Assembly: GCA_032100225.1 (NCBI GenBank)
Contig: DAMDJY010000189.1
Coordinates: 1 to 5,604 of the forward strand
DNA: 5,604 nucleotides
Source of the DNA: Mobilicoccus sp032100225
GTDB taxonomy: Bacteria; Actinomycetota; Actinomycetes; Actinomycetales; Dermatophilaceae
Direction: 5' to 3'
The first letter of the stretch is position 1. Each line of letters begins with the position of its first letter. Below the pieces are notes generated by a model. That model ran no database searches and was not told where the DNA came from. It worked only from the letters and a program-made list of their open reading frames with translations. The position numbers and the translations under genes are program-made. Below are positions 5,246-5,604 of this stretch, one piece after another.

Positions 5246-5604
5246 TCAGGCCGAGAAGGCCTCGCGTGCCGCGTCGGCGGCCTTGGAGATGCCGGAACGC
5301 TCGGAGACGAACGCACCGACGGCACCGATGCCCGGGAAGTTGCTGACCGCTCGGGAGAGGAACCCGCCCTTGCGGCGGTTGTCGAGGTCGGCGCGAATGT
5401 CGCGGATGCGGCCGGCGACCCGCCACACGAGCATCGCGGTGCGGCCGACGACGCGCAGCGGGCTGCGCTTCTCTTCGGGAGCATCGCCCGCAGGCTCGCC
5501 CTGCGGCTTGGCCGCGTCGTCGTCGAGGTGGGCATTGACCGCTGCGGCGTCGACCTCGTGCCCGAGCACGATGCGGGCGGCGGCCGAGACGCGCTGCCCG
5601 AGGT
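5246..5604 (-). CDS. Hypothetical protein, C-terminal part
   Basis: The frame is open from the right edge and ends at TGA (5248-5246), giving at least 118 residues; the true start lies outside the window. The visible chain has LGQRVSAAARIVLGHEVDAAAVNAHL, then an acidic, Ala/Gly/Pro-rich linker (DDDAAKPQGEPAGDAPEE), then a basic helical part with VGRTAMLVWRVAGRIRDIR, LDNRRKGGF and SNFPGIGAVGAFVSERSG near the end. I do not recognise the family. The Pro-Gly-Ile-Gly-Ala-Val-Gly stretch is reminiscent of small membrane-associated proteins such as EcsC-like or DUF4112-like ones, but that is only a resemblance. High-GC codon use with G/C third positions and the minus-strand terminator just downstream support a real gene. 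A GTG at 5569-5567 is in frame, but the open frame continues upstream of it, so I do not use it as the start. Confidence 0.68.
   Translation of the reverse strand, partial: LGQRVSAAARIVLGHEVDAAAVNAHLDDDAAKPQGEPAGDAPEEKRSPLRVVGRTAMLVWRVAGRIRDIRADLDNRRKGGFLSRAVSNFPGIGAVGAFVSERSGISKAADAAREAFSA

Overview
The window is GC-rich DNA (well above 60% by eye), with GTG as well as ATG starts and purine-rich ribosome binding sites. Its gene content (a LigB-type ATP-dependent DNA ligase, a Tat-exported PhoD phosphatase, a luciferase-like flavin oxidoreductase, DUF4870 and DUF4112 membrane proteins) fits a chromosomal segment of an actinobacterium, plausibly of the order Micrococcales. The genus cannot be fixed from the sequence alone.

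Layout from left to right. At 1-293 (minus) is the N-terminus of a SelO/YdiU protein adenylyltransferase. Positions 294-469 are non-coding and are dominated by a long imperfect inverted repeat (367-394 with 447-474) that reaches into the end of the next gene. At 470-2032 (minus) is a complete ligB. A divergent intergenic region (2033-2213) with two stem-loops separates it from a DUF4870 membrane-protein gene at 2214-2762 (plus), which ends in a strong hairpin terminator (2776-2810). At 2926-4093 (plus) is a broken phoD. Its twin-arginine signal peptide, its metallophosphatase core and its C-terminus lie in three different frames, and the N-terminal PhoD_N domain is missing. At 4119-4634 (minus) is a DUF4112 membrane protein, convergent with phoD. 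At 4796-5086 (plus) are the first ~91 residues of a luciferase-like flavin oxidoreductase, cut off abruptly. A non-coding stretch and a hairpin terminator (5175-5213) follow. At 5246-5604 (minus) is the C-terminal part of an unrecognised protein that continues past the window edge.

No operon-level pathway links these genes; they look like independently transcribed housekeeping or accessory units. The main stories are gene decay (two broken genes on either side of an intact DUF4112 gene) and the long inverted repeat at the ligB 3' end, whose strand-specific G-U pairing suggests a structured RNA or single-stranded DNA element. I found no CRISPR array, tRNA, rRNA, transposase or phage gene, and no convincing undescribed multi-gene system.
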